Below are positions 1 to 7,200 of a DNA stretch of 19,974 bases, piece after piece. Made by a program: the position numbers and the translations under genes. Source of the DNA: Flavobacteriales bacterium UBA5939 (GTDB lineage: Bacteria; Bacteroidota; Bacteroidia; Flavobacteriales; Schleiferiaceae); NCBI GenBank assembly GCA_002430755.1, contig DJCX01000149.1:1481-21454 (forward strand). The letters run 5' to 3'. Every line of letters starts with the position of its first letter. Positions within the stretch are counted from its first letter, which is position 1. The notes under the pieces were generated by a model. It worked only from the letters and a program-made list of their open reading frames with translations, had not been told where the DNA came from and did no database searches.

Positions 1-1341
1 ATCTACCACCACGGGTTGAAAAACGTGGCTGCGGGCGCAAACCCAATGGACTTAAAGCGCGGTATTGAAAAGGCCGTGAATGAATTGGTTAGTGAGTTGA
101 AAAGTTTGAGCCAAGAAGTAGGTGACGATAATAGCAAGATTGAGCAAGTTGCTTCAGTTTCTGCGAATAATGACAACTCTATTGGTTCGTTGATCGCGGA
201 GGCTATGGCTAAAGTGAAGAACGAAGGTGTAATTACTGTAGAAGAAGCGAAGGGTACCGAAACGTACGTTGATGTGGTGGAAGGTATGCAGTTTGATCGC
301 GGCTATTTGAGCCCGTACTTCACGACCAACACGGAGAAGATGGTGGCGGAATTAGAGAACCCGTACATCTTGATCTATGACAAGAAGGTGAGCTCCATGA
401 AGGAGTTGTTGCCAATTCTTGAGCCTGCGGCTCAAAGTGGTCGACCGCTGCTCATCATCGCTGAAGATGTAGACGGCGAAGCGTTGGCTACATTGGTAGT
501 AAACCGCATCCGTGGCTCGCTCAAAATTGCTGCAGTGAAGGCCCCAGGCTTTGGCGACCGTCGCAAGGCAATGCTAGAAGATATCGCTATCCTAACCGGT
601 GGCCAGGTAGTGAGCGAAGAGCGCGGAATGACCCTTGAAGGTGCTACTCTAGATATGTTGGGTACTGCCGAGAAAGTGACCATTGACAAAGACAACACGA
701 CCATCGTCAATGGTGCAGGAGAGGGAGAAGCGATCGCAGCACGAGTTGCTCAAATCAAAGCACAAATTGAAAATACAACATCAGATTACGACCGTGAGAA
801 GTTGCAGGAGCGCTTGGCGAAACTAGCCGGTGGTGTAGCTGTACTTTATGTAGGTGCCGCATCTGAGGTTGAGATGAAAGAAAAGAAAGACCGCGTAGAC
901 GATGCACTGGCAGCGACTAAAGCGGCAGTTGAAGAAGGTTTTGTTCCTGGTGGTGGTGTAGCGCTCGTACGTGTAAGCTCTGTTTTGGAAAGCTTACAGG
1001 GCGAAAATGAAGACCAAACTACCGGTATTCAGATTGTAGCAAAAGCTATCGAAGAGCCACTTCGTCAGATTGTACACAACGCAGGTCTTGAAGGTTCTGT
1101 AGTAGTGAGCAAGGTGAAAGAAGGTAAGGACGACTTCGGATTCAATGCGAAGACAGATACTTACGAGAGTATGTACGAGGCAGGTGTTATTGACCCAACA
1201 AAAGTGACTCGTGTAGCCCTCGAAAATGCTGCTTCTGTAGCAGGTCTATTATTGACCACGGAAGCGACCATCACTGAGATTCCTAAGGATGAACCAGCTA
1301 TGCCAGCTCCAGGAATGGGCGGCGGCATGGGGATGATGTAA
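1..1341 (+). CDS. groEL: Chaperonin GroEL (Hsp60), 5' end missing
   Basis: ATP-driven cytosolic chaperonin subunit; the family forms two stacked heptameric rings that fold proteins together with GroES. The reading frame is open from base 1, so about 100 N-terminal residues (of about 545) lie outside the window. That missing part carries the first piece of the ATPase domain, including the GDGTT loop. Visible are the NPMDLKRGI segment, the apical-domain stretch VVEGMQFDRGYLSPYF, APGFGDRRKAML, TSDYDREKLQER, the VDDALAATKAAVEEG segment that contains the catalytic Asp of the second equatorial half, and the PGGGVAL nucleotide loop. It ends in the typical Gly/Met-rich tail GMGGGMGMM. No frameshift is seen. 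groES is expected just upstream but is not in the window. A strong terminator follows 25 bases after the stop codon. Confidence 0.98.
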   Translation: MYHHGLKNVAAGANPMDLKRGIEKAVNELVSELKSLSQEVGDDNSKIEQVASVSANNDNSIGSLIAEAMAKVKNEGVITVEEAKGTETYVDVVEGMQFDRGYLSPYFTTNTEKMVAELENPYILIYDKKVSSMKELLPILEPAAQSGRPLLIIAEDVDGEALATLVVNRIRGSLKIAAVKAPGFGDRRKAMLEDIAILTGGQVVSEERGMTLEGATLDMLGTAEKVTIDKDNTTIVNGAGEGEAIAARVAQIKAQIENTTSDYDREKLQERLAKLAGGVAVLYVGAASEVEMKEKKDRVDDALAATKAAVEEGFVPGGGVALVRVSSVLESLQGENEDQTTGIQIVAKAIEEPLRQIVHNAGLEGSVVVSKVKEGKDDFGFNAKTDTYESMYEAGVIDPTKVTRVALENAASVAGLLLTTEATITEIPKDEPAMPAPGMGGGMGMM

Positions 1342-1365
1342 CTCTCAGCATTTAGCTAGAACTAG

Positions 1366-1392
1366 AAAGCCACCCAGCGGGTGGCTTTTTTT
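1366..1392 (+). terminator. Rho-independent terminator of groEL
   Basis: Perfect 7-bp GC-rich stem GCCACCC (1369-1375) and GGGTGGC (1379-1385) with an AGC loop, followed by a run of seven T (1386-1392). The T run overlaps the stop codon of the convergent glycosylase gene. Read leftward, the hairpin is followed only by TTTCTAG, so it may be a weaker terminator for that operon. Confidence 0.9.
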
Positions 1393-2077
1393 ATTTGGTA
1401 AACGCTTCCAGATACTTCGCGATGTACTGTTCGCGGTGCTTGTACTTGTATTGCATCACGTATCGCGGGTGCTCGAGGGGCACGAGCTCTGGTGTGAAGC
1501 TGTACTCCTTGTTGAGCTTCTGCAGGAACTTTAGATTCTTCCCGGTACCAAAGACGATGATGCGTTCATTTTTTCCGGCCAATTCAATTTGCTTTTTAAT
1601 CTGCTCCAATAAATACGGCGCTAATGCATTGGAAAAGCTGGCGCGGTCGTAGTAATTGAAATTGACCCAATTGCCGTTTTTATTGACTACAAACCCCAAT
1701 GGACAAACAGATCCAATGAAAAACTCATTGTAAAACTTCTCTGGACCTCCGAAGGCATTAATTGCTTCATAGACAAATACGGAGCTAGGTTCGTGGGTTG
1801 AGAAACTTTCAAAGGGAATGCCGCATTCAATCAACCGCTTCGTATCGGTAAAAGGTATACCTGTGGCGCCTGCGCCGAGGCGACCTGGATTGATGCCAAG
1901 GATCAGGTTTCGAGGAGTGTCGTCGCTGTAAAATTTGCGGTAGAACCCGCTTAGCGCCTTCTCTTGCTCAGGACGTGCTCCTTCGAAAGGATTGAGCACA
2001 TCTAAATCTACATCGAGGAACTTACGGTCGAAATCGAGTGCACTGTAAAAGGCCAATATCTGTTCGGCCTTGGTCAT
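1391..2077 (-). CDS. Uracil-DNA glycosylase family protein (SMUG2/DUF4918 type)
   Basis: Predicted base-excision repair glycosylase, 228 residues. Motif A is GINPGRLGAGATGIPFTD (residues 61-78). It matches the SMUG-type water-activating loop, with Asn63 in the position that is catalytic in SMUG1. The C-terminal LEHPRY motif (His203-Pro204-Arg205) corresponds to the DNA-intercalating and catalytic motif B. The wording of both motifs is that of the SMUG2-like DUF4918 family common in Bacteroidota. The start codon ATG overlaps the pth stop codon as ATGA, so it is the last gene of the prs-rplY-pth operon and is probably translationally coupled to pth. Removal of uracil or related damaged bases is inferred from the family; exact substrate preference cannot be read from sequence. 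Confidence 0.85.
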   Translation of the reverse strand: MTKAEQILAFYSALDFDRKFLDVDLDVLNPFEGARPEQEKALSGFYRKFYSDDTPRNLILGINPGRLGAGATGIPFTDTKRLIECGIPFESFSTHEPSSVFVYEAINAFGGPEKFYNEFFIGSVCPLGFVVNKNGNWVNFNYYDRASFSNALAPYLLEQIKKQIELAGKNERIIVFGTGKNLKFLQKLNKEYSFTPELVPLEHPRYVMQYKYKHREQYIAKYLEAFTK

Positions 2078-2640
2078 TTTTTGTTCAGCTGATTCATGGT
2101 GGTATTAATCCCAGCCAATCCGAAGTTTTGACACATCTTAACGGCGTGTTCAATAAGCGCCGGAAGATCAAGCGCTTCATCCTTGTTCCATTCGCCGAGT
2201 ACGTAGTCTACCTGACGCCCTTTCGGAAAGTCGTCGCCAATACCGAATTTAAGTCTAGGGTAATCGCTGCGACCAAGTTTGGCTTGAATGTCTTTTAGAC
2301 CGTTGTGTCCGGCATCTGACCCTTTGCCCTTCATCCGAAGTGAACCGAATGGGATAGCAAGATCGTCTACGACAACCAGTACATGCTCTATGGGGATTTT
2401 TTCCTCCTGCATCCAATAGCGAACAGCATTGCCGCTAAGGTTCATGAAGGTGGTAGGCTTGATGAGCCTGAAGATTCTGCCTTTGATTCTAGCCTCTGCA
2501 GTCATTGCATAACGCCCAGGTTCAAAAACAACATTGGACGCCTTGGCAAAGGCGTCCAATGTCAAAAAACCAATATTATGACGGGTATTTTCATACTCGG
2601 CTCCGGGATTACCCAAACCGACAATGAGGAACTTCTTCAT
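2074..2640 (-). CDS. pth: Peptidyl-tRNA hydrolase
   Basis: Cleaves the ester bond of peptidyl-tRNAs dropped by stalled ribosomes, recycling tRNA. The 188-residue length is normal for the family. All key residues are present: Asn11 in GLGNPG, catalytic His21 in TRHNIGF, Asn67 in FMNLSG, Asp93 in VVVDDL, and the SDAGHNGLKDI segment with its conserved Asn. The start ATG lies 17 nt downstream of the rplY stop codon. An rplY-pth pairing is widespread in bacteria and fits the shared role in translation. The 3' end overlaps the glycosylase start by 4 nt. Confidence 0.97.
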   Translation of the reverse strand: MKKFLIVGLGNPGAEYENTRHNIGFLTLDAFAKASNVVFEPGRYAMTAEARIKGRIFRLIKPTTFMNLSGNAVRYWMQEEKIPIEHVLVVVDDLAIPFGSLRMKGKGSDAGHNGLKDIQAKLGRSDYPRLKFGIGDDFPKGRQVDYVLGEWNKDEALDLPALIEHAVKMCQNFGLAGINTTMNQLNKK

Positions 2641-2657
2641 ACCCGTTAAGGTACAAT

Positions 2658-3281
2658 TTATTCAGCAGCAGCTGCTTCAGCTGGAGCTTCAGCACCTTCA
2701 GCGCCTTCTTCATCCTCGTCTTCGTCCTCGTCAACAGCACCACGTGCTTTCTTAACGGTAACAATTACTGCAGTATCTGCGTTAAGGATTTCAAACCCTT
2801 CTGAAGGGACATCGCTTACACGGATTGACTTACCAATTCTAAGTTCGGCAATGTTCAAATCTATGCTCTCTGGGAACTGACCTGGCACCGCGCGAACTGA
2901 AAGTTGACGCAAAATAGTCTTAAGCTTACCACCGTTCAATACACCACGTGCTTGGCCGTGAAGGACTACTGGGATGTTCATAGTCACTGCCTTTCCATCT
3001 ACCAACTGAATGAAGTCGATGTGCATCAACTGATCAGTTACAGGGTGGAATTGGATGTCTTGAATCACTGCTTCTACAGTAGTATCTCCCACTGTGATTT
3101 TCGCAGTCTTTGCTTCCGCAGTGTATACAAGTCCTCTAAATGCTAGAGTAGGTGCAGAAAAGTGAATGGGCGCTTCACCACCGTATACAACACACGGTAC
3201 GTTTCCTGCTTTACGCTCTGCTTTTGCGAATTTAGAACCAACCTCGGTTCTTACATTTCCTTGAATTTCAACAGACTTCAT
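2658..3281 (-). CDS. rplY: 50S ribosomal protein L25 (general stress protein Ctc type)
   Basis: 5S rRNA-binding large-subunit protein of the long, two-domain L25/TL5/Ctc type, 207 residues. The N-terminal domain (about 1-90) has the family hallmarks VVYGG and the HPVTDQLMHIDFIQL segment. The second beta domain runs to about residue 178. The C-terminus (about 182-207) is a highly acidic, Ala-rich tail with alternating Asp/Glu, a common low-complexity addition in Bacteroidota L25. It is preceded by prs (21 nt gap) and followed by pth (17 nt gap) on the same strand, so it is most likely the middle gene of one transcript. Confidence 0.97.
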   Translation of the reverse strand: MKSVEIQGNVRTEVGSKFAKAERKAGNVPCVVYGGEAPIHFSAPTLAFRGLVYTAEAKTAKITVGDTTVEAVIQDIQFHPVTDQLMHIDFIQLVDGKAVTMNIPVVLHGQARGVLNGGKLKTILRQLSVRAVPGQFPESIDLNIAELRIGKSIRVSDVPSEGFEILNADTAVIVTVKKARGAVDEDEDEDEEGAEGAEAPAEAAAAE

Positions 3282-3302
3282 CTAATCTTGTTTATTCGGG
3301 TA

Positions 3303-4235
3303 TTACATTATGAAGTGTCCTGAAATACTCTCATGGTGGTGAACTTTTTTCATCACCTGAGCGAACATTTCAGCAACTGAGATCACTCGGATCTTCGGGT
3401 TTTCTTGTGTTTGTGGAATAGTATCGGTTATGACCAATTCTTCCAATGCGCTATTTGCAATTCTCTCGTGGGCTGGCCCGCTGAGAACGCCGTGCGTACA
3501 GTAAGCGCGAACTGTTTTAGCACCCTTTTCTTTCAACATTTCTGCCGCTTTGCAAAGAGTACCGCCAGTATCAACCATATCGTCAACAAGAATGACATTC
3601 TTGCCGTCCACATCTCCGATAACGGTCATTTTATCAATTACGTTCGCTTTCTTACGTTCCTTGTAACAGATAACCACATCCGCCTCAAGTTTTGAACCGT
3701 AGGCATGCGCACGCTTGGCACCTCCCATGTCTGGAGAGGCGATACAAAGGTTGTCCAACTTCATTTCCTCGATGTCTTCGATGAAAAGTGCTGAAGAGAA
3801 CAAATGATCAACTGGAACTTCAAAGAAACCCTGAATCTGGTCAGCATGAAGGTCCATGGTCATTACACGAGTCGCGCCTGCTGCCATTAGCATTTTAGCT
3901 GCTAGCTTTGCACCTATCGGTACTCTTGGCTTGTCCTTTCTGTCCTGACGAGCAAGACCGAAGTAAGGCACTACCGCTGTAATGTGTTTTGCTGAAGCGC
4001 GTTTAGCTGCATCACACAACATCAAAAGCTCCATCAAATTGTCTGCGGGAGGATTGGTGCTCTGAATTAAAAATACACGTCCACCACGCACTGTTTCCTC
4101 GAATGAAGGACAAAACTCTCCATCACTAAATTCAGTGATTTTAACATTCCCCATAGGAATACCGTACTGTCCCGCAATTTTCTTAGCGAGATCCATCGTG
4201 TGTCGACCGGCAAATATTTTTGCTTCAGGTAGCAT
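3303..4235 (-). CDS. prs: Ribose-phosphate pyrophosphokinase (PRPP synthetase)
   Basis: Makes 5-phosphoribosyl-1-pyrophosphate from ribose 5-phosphate and ATP, the entry compound for purine, pyrimidine, NAD, His and Trp synthesis. The 310 residues match the class I enzyme. Visible features are the flexible loop RQDRKDKPR (about 96-104), the MDLHADQIQGFF metal/ATP region with His130, and the PRPP-binding loop VDDMVDTGGT (about 217-226). The ATG start lies about 55 nt downstream of a TAnnTTTG -7 element on the same strand. It is the first gene of the prs-rplY-pth-glycosylase operon. Confidence 0.97.
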   Translation of the reverse strand: MLPEAKIFAGRHTMDLAKKIAGQYGIPMGNVKITEFSDGEFCPSFEETVRGGRVFLIQSTNPPADNLMELLMLCDAAKRASAKHITAVVPYFGLARQDRKDKPRVPIGAKLAAKMLMAAGATRVMTMDLHADQIQGFFEVPVDHLFSSALFIEDIEEMKLDNLCIASPDMGGAKRAHAYGSKLEADVVICYKERKKANVIDKMTVIGDVDGKNVILVDDMVDTGGTLCKAAEMLKEKGAKTVRAYCTHGVLSGPAHERIANSALEELVITDTIPQTQENPKIRVISVAEMFAQVMKKVHHHESISGHFIM

Positions 4236-4289
4236 CTGTACTGTGTATCAGTGTTATTAACGCAATTCACGCACCTCCGAAGAGGGGTG

Positions 4290-4297
4290 CAAATGTA
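4290..4297 (-). promoter_or_regulatory. Putative Bacteroidota -7 element for the prs operon
   Basis: Read on the minus strand this is TACATTTG, an exact match to TAnnTTTG. It lies 54 nt upstream of the prs ATG, giving an expected leader of about 50 nt. No good TTTG-like -33 box is seen at the usual distance, so the assignment rests on the -7 element and its place. A 7-bp inverted repeat (4271-4277 with 4284-4290) abuts it and would sit around the transcript start. Confidence 0.5.
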
Positions 4298-4358
4298 AGT
4301 AAAAGAACATTAAAAATTGCCCTAAAAAACTAGTGGATTCAATTTCTTAGAGAAAATG

Positions 4359-4389
4359 TTAGGAGAATTCGAAAAGCCCCTTATTTTTG
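4359..4389 (+). promoter_or_regulatory. Promoter of tRNA-Leu
   Basis: TATTTTTG at 4382-4389 matches the Bacteroidota -7 consensus TAnnTTTG exactly. TTAG at 4359-4362 lies 19 nt upstream as a -33-like box. The tRNA begins 18 nt after the -7 element, leaving a short 5' leader for RNase P to remove. Confidence 0.65.
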
Positions 4390-4407
4390 CCCTCCAATTC
4401 CACAGAA

Positions 4408-4489
4408 GCCTAGGTGGCGGAATTGGTAGACGCGCTGGATTCAAAATCCAGTTCCTTCGGGAGTGCGGGTTCGATTCCCGCCCTAGGTA
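4408..4489 (+). tRNA. tRNA-Leu (anticodon CAA)
   Basis: The sequence folds as a class II tRNA. Acceptor arms are GCCTAGG (4408-4414) and CCTAGGT (4482-4488), with a G-U first pair and A73 as discriminator. The D-arm sequence GGCGGAATTGGTAGAC is leucine-like. The anticodon stem CTGGA/TCCAG encloses TTCAAAA, giving anticodon CAA (4442-4444), which reads UUG. A long variable arm (around TTCCTTCGGGAGT) and the T arm GCGGG-TTCGATT-CCCGC follow. CCA is not encoded and must be added after transcription. Confidence 0.97.
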
Positions 4490-4492
4490 CTA

Positions 4493-4524
4493 AAGCCTCG
4501 TTCTTGTCAGAACGAGGCTTTTTT
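4493..4524 (+). terminator. Rho-independent terminator of tRNA-Leu
   Basis: Perfect 12-bp stem AAGCCTCGTTCT (4493-4504) and its complement (4509-4520) with a TGTC loop, ending in six T (4519-4524). It starts 3 nt after the tRNA. Confidence 0.93.
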
Positions 4525-4546
4525 GAGCCCCGGTTAATGAAGCGTT

Positions 4547-4981
4547 TTACTTTTCGATCAAGAGATATTCTTTGTTTCCGCATTTAAAAGAGATGGCGCT
4601 GCCCGCACCAAAGAACTTCACCTTAGTGTTTTCGAAATACTCATCTCCATAACGTTTACAAATCGATTTCATAAGAATTTGAATTTCTCTATCGGGTACA
4701 ATAAAATCAAATTCAGTAGAGACCATATAATCTGGTAGCTCGAATTGCAGAAGAATTTCATCTTCGGTAAAAACCATTCTCGCTTCACCAATCAAAGTTC
4801 TTTTTGCCACCTCAGTTTTAACTTGATAAGCATCATAAACGATCTCTTCATCTGTCAACTCTATGACATCAAATTGCTTGGCTTCAAAAGTCGAGTCTGC
4901 AAAGTTTTGAATGCTTGCGCTTCCACCGAATACTGAATTGAATGGAATTAAAAAAGACAGAATGAGAGAAAATCGTTTCAT
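4547..4981 (-). CDS. Small secreted protein of unknown function
   Basis: I do not recognise this 144-residue protein. The N-terminus (Lys2-Arg3, then a hydrophobic stretch to about residue 16, then NSVFGGSA) looks like a Sec signal peptide with cleavage near residues 20-22 and no lipobox Cys. The mature part is mixed alpha/beta in character, with acidic patches (LTDEEIVYDAY), a strand-like MVFTEDEILLQFELP segment and two cysteines late in the chain. A periplasmic or exported role is inferred from the signal only. The gene and the intergenic DNA upstream are clearly more AT-rich than their neighbours (18-23 G/C per 60 bases in several gene lines, against about 30 in adjacent genes). It stands alone between the tRNA-Leu terminator and the divergent dCMP deaminase. 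A near-match to the -7 element (TAATTTG) lies about 50 nt upstream. It could be a recently acquired or fast-evolving lineage gene. Confidence 0.7.
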   Translation of the reverse strand: MKRFSLILSFLIPFNSVFGGSASIQNFADSTFEAKQFDVIELTDEEIVYDAYQVKTEVAKRTLIGEARMVFTEDEILLQFELPDYMVSTEFDFIVPDREIQILMKSICKRYGDEYFENTKVKFFGAGSAISFKCGNKEYLLIEK

Positions 4982-5207
4982 TTGGTTGGTTTTGTCAAAG
5001 GTGGAACTTGTTTATTTCTTTCGGGCATTCTTCAAATTATGTATAATTTAAGTAATTGTAAAACAGCGGTTTATGAGTAATTTTTATAGAAAGTAGCTAT
5101 TTAGGTTTTATTTATTGTTTCATTTTGACTCAATTCGAATATTTAAGGTAGACTTAACAGGGACAGAGAATGGTTGGTCTTGGATAAACTACTATTCTCA
5201 AATAAGC

Positions 5208-5238
5208 TTAGTTAGATTCCGCGGCAAGGTTATATTTG
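5208..5238 (+). promoter_or_regulatory. Promoter of dCMP deaminase, probably leaderless
   Basis: TATATTTG at 5231-5238 is an exact TAnnTTTG match. TTAG at 5208-5211 lies exactly 19 nt before it. Only 4 nt (GTTC) separate the -7 element from the ATG at 5243, so transcription would start at or next to the initiator codon. Confidence 0.65.
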
Positions 5239-5242
5239 GTTC

Positions 5243-5671
5243 ATGGTTCAAACGGAAAAGCAAAAGAAATACGATAAGGCATACCTCAGGATGGCATTAG
5301 AATGGGCGCAACTCAGTCATTGCCAGCGCAAAAAAGTTGGGGCGCTCATTGTGAAGGATCGGATGATTATTTCAGACGGTTTTAATGGAACGCCCACTGG
5401 ATTTGAGAATCCATGCGAAGACGAGGAGAACTATACCAAATGGTATGTGTTACATGCTGAGGCGAATGCGATTACCAAAGTGGCCAGCAGCACTGCCAGT
5501 GCACGCGGTGCTACATTATACATCACCATGAGTCCATGTAAGGAGTGCAGCAAATTGATACATCAAGTAGGTATCAAAAAGCTCATTTACATCAATGAAT
5601 ACAAAGACCGCAGTGGCCTAGACTTTTTGATAAAGGCAGGGGTTGAGGTGGTTCAAATGGACATCGATTGA
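5243..5671 (+). CDS. Deoxycytidylate (dCMP) deaminase family protein
   Basis: Zinc-dependent deaminase of the dCMP deaminase/ComEB type, 142 residues, converting dCMP to dUMP for dTTP synthesis. The zinc site is complete: His71-Ala-Glu73 in LHAEANAI supplies a ligand and the proton-shuttling Glu, and Cys99 and Cys102 in SPCKEC supply the other two ligands. The N-terminal MALEWAQLSHC and VGALIVKD segments and the GFNGTPTGF loop are typical. The ATG was chosen because it lies 4 nt after a perfect -7 element and gives a normal N-terminus. Its stop codon overlaps the TTG start of the S41 peptidase by 4 nt (TTGA), so the two are co-transcribed. Confidence 0.93.
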   Translation: MVQTEKQKKYDKAYLRMALEWAQLSHCQRKKVGALIVKDRMIISDGFNGTPTGFENPCEDEENYTKWYVLHAEANAITKVASSTASARGATLYITMSPCKECSKLIHQVGIKKLIYINEYKDRSGLDFLIKAGVEVVQMDID

Positions 5672-7131
5672 AACGAGAAAACGTCATTTTATGGGTAGCG
5701 TTCTTCCTGCTCTTCGGGGTATGGATAGGAAGCAAATTTGGTGAGGCTCCTCAAGCGGGGGATAAGATGAGCCAATTCTTTGATTACCTGAAAGAGGAAT
5801 ATGTGGAAGAATTGGATATGGATTCTCTTCAGGCCGAAGCTATGGATCATATTTTGTCTTCTTTGGATCCTCACAGTACGTACATCCCTTTAGATGAAGG
5901 CGCAGCTATGGCTGAGCGTATGCAAGGTGGCTTTTCTGGTATAGGTGTAGAGTTCGCCATTAAAAAAGACACCCTCGTTTTCGTTCATGTCATGAAGCCT
6001 GGGCCCGCGGATGCTTCGGGTATTCTGTCGGGCGACCGCGTATATGCTATTGATAAAGACACCATTGTTGGTGAATCATTGACCAACGATATTGTTACAT
6101 CGAAAATAAAGGGACGTCGGGGGACTTCTGTGTCGCTTGAGGTCATTCGAGGAAAAGAACAACTGTCCTTCGAGGTACAAAGAGATTTAGTCCCAATCGA
6201 AAGTGTATTACATCTGCCTGTTGAGGATGGGGTAGGCTACCTAAAGATAGACCGATTCGCAGAGACTACTCACGACGAATTTGTGGCGCATTTGGACTAC
6301 CTCACGGCGACGGGAATGGAAGAATTAATTATCGACCTTCGAGACAATCCCGGTGGATACTTGCACGAATCTGTAGCTATGGCAGATGAGTTTTTGGGTG
6401 ATAATAAGAACATTGTAACGACCAAATACAAGGACGGTTCTACGAATACGTCCACGGCAAAATCGGGGAATAGATTCGAAGAATTGCCGGTCCATATTCT
6501 CATTAATGAAAATTCAGCCAGTGCCTCAGAGGTATTTACCGGTGCACTTCAAGACCACGACCGAGCAACTGTATACGGCCGAAAATCTTTCGGCAAAGGA
6601 TTAGTTCAAGAGGATAAAGTACTCGGCGACGGTTCAAAAGTTCGTTTAACCGTAGCCTACTATTATACACCAAGCGGTAGATCCATTCAGAAACCATATC
6701 GTGAAGGCCAAGTGGTTAATGAAGGTGTTTTTATAAGTGATACGGGTCGCGTTCTCTATTCCCAAGGGGGGATTGAGCCTGACGTGGAAATCACCAATGA
6801 CAGTGCTTCCTACTTCTGGACATTTTCTTACGGCACCATTGATGCCTTCGGGTTTAATTATGCCGATTCTCACCGTGGCAATTTCAAAGACTTGAACTTC
6901 TCAAATTTTTACAGCGATTTTACAATTTCTGAGGACATACTCAGTTCGTTTTTAGAGTTTGGCGGTTATGGTATAGTACTCGAGGACCTTGGTACTTTTG
7001 ACCGTAAAGAGCTGTCTTTATTGCTCAAAGCAGGTATTGCTAGAAACCTGTGGGGTTTTGATGCCTACAGGAAGGTGTTGCTGAAAGACGATGCGTCCAT
7101 TGCTCAGATTAAGTCTACAATAGGACAGTAA
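5668..7131 (+). CDS. S41 family C-terminal processing peptidase (CtpA/Prc-like)
   Basis: Envelope serine protease, 487 residues, anchored by an N-terminal membrane segment (about residues 6-21) and facing the periplasm. A PDZ domain follows (about 85-165; GFSGIGVEF, GILSGDRVYAID). The S41 catalytic domain has LRDNPGGYL (224-232) and NENSASASEVF. The Ser-Lys-Gln set is most likely Ser285, Lys310 (SFGKG) and Gln314, inferred from the 25- and 4-residue spacing known for CtpB. After YYTPSGRSIQKPY comes a C-terminal extension of about 145 residues of the kind common in Bacteroidota. The start is TTG at 5668, overlapping the dCMP deaminase stop; the next in-frame ATG (residue 33) would delete the membrane anchor. 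Physiological substrates are unknown. Confidence 0.94.
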   Translation: MKRENVILWVAFFLLFGVWIGSKFGEAPQAGDKMSQFFDYLKEEYVEELDMDSLQAEAMDHILSSLDPHSTYIPLDEGAAMAERMQGGFSGIGVEFAIKKDTLVFVHVMKPGPADASGILSGDRVYAIDKDTIVGESLTNDIVTSKIKGRRGTSVSLEVIRGKEQLSFEVQRDLVPIESVLHLPVEDGVGYLKIDRFAETTHDEFVAHLDYLTATGMEELIIDLRDNPGGYLHESVAMADEFLGDNKNIVTTKYKDGSTNTSTAKSGNRFEELPVHILINENSASASEVFTGALQDHDRATVYGRKSFGKGLVQEDKVLGDGSKVRLTVAYYYTPSGRSIQKPYREGQVVNEGVFISDTGRVLYSQGGIEPDVEITNDSASYFWTFSYGTIDAFGFNYADSHRGNFKDLNFSNFYSDFTISEDILSSFLEFGGYGIVLEDLGTFDRKELSLLLKAGIARNLWGFDAYRKVLLKDDASIAQIKSTIGQ

Positions 7132-7148
7132 ATAGTAAGCTAAAAAAG

Positions 7149-7180
7149 AACCCCCGAGCGCATCGCGCTCGGGGGTTTTT
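7149..7180. terminator. Bidirectional terminator between the S41 peptidase and the lipoprotein
   Basis: Perfect 13-bp stem AACCCCCGAGCGC (7149-7161) and its complement (7165-7177) with an ATC loop. T5 then C then T5 follow on the plus strand. On the minus strand the stem runs into TTCTTTTTTA, so it can serve both convergent transcripts. Confidence 0.93.
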
Positions 7181-7200
7181 CTTTTTCTAAGAGGTAAATC

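Noticed and set aside
432..710. 92-codon minus-strand frame inside groEL
   Set aside because: groEL is conserved over the whole stretch; the antisense frame has no protein-like features.
4470..4490. Integration site (att) duplicate of the tRNA-Leu 3' end
   Set aside because: No second copy of the T-arm/acceptor sequence was found downstream in the window and no integrase is present.
5115..5300. 61-codon frame crossing the dCMP deaminase start
   Set aside because: It overlaps the promoter and the start of a well-supported gene in another frame and shows no recognisable protein features.
7149..7180. Long GC-rich palindrome as a recombination or origin site
   Set aside because: It has T runs on both sides and lies between two convergent genes, which a bidirectional terminator explains fully.
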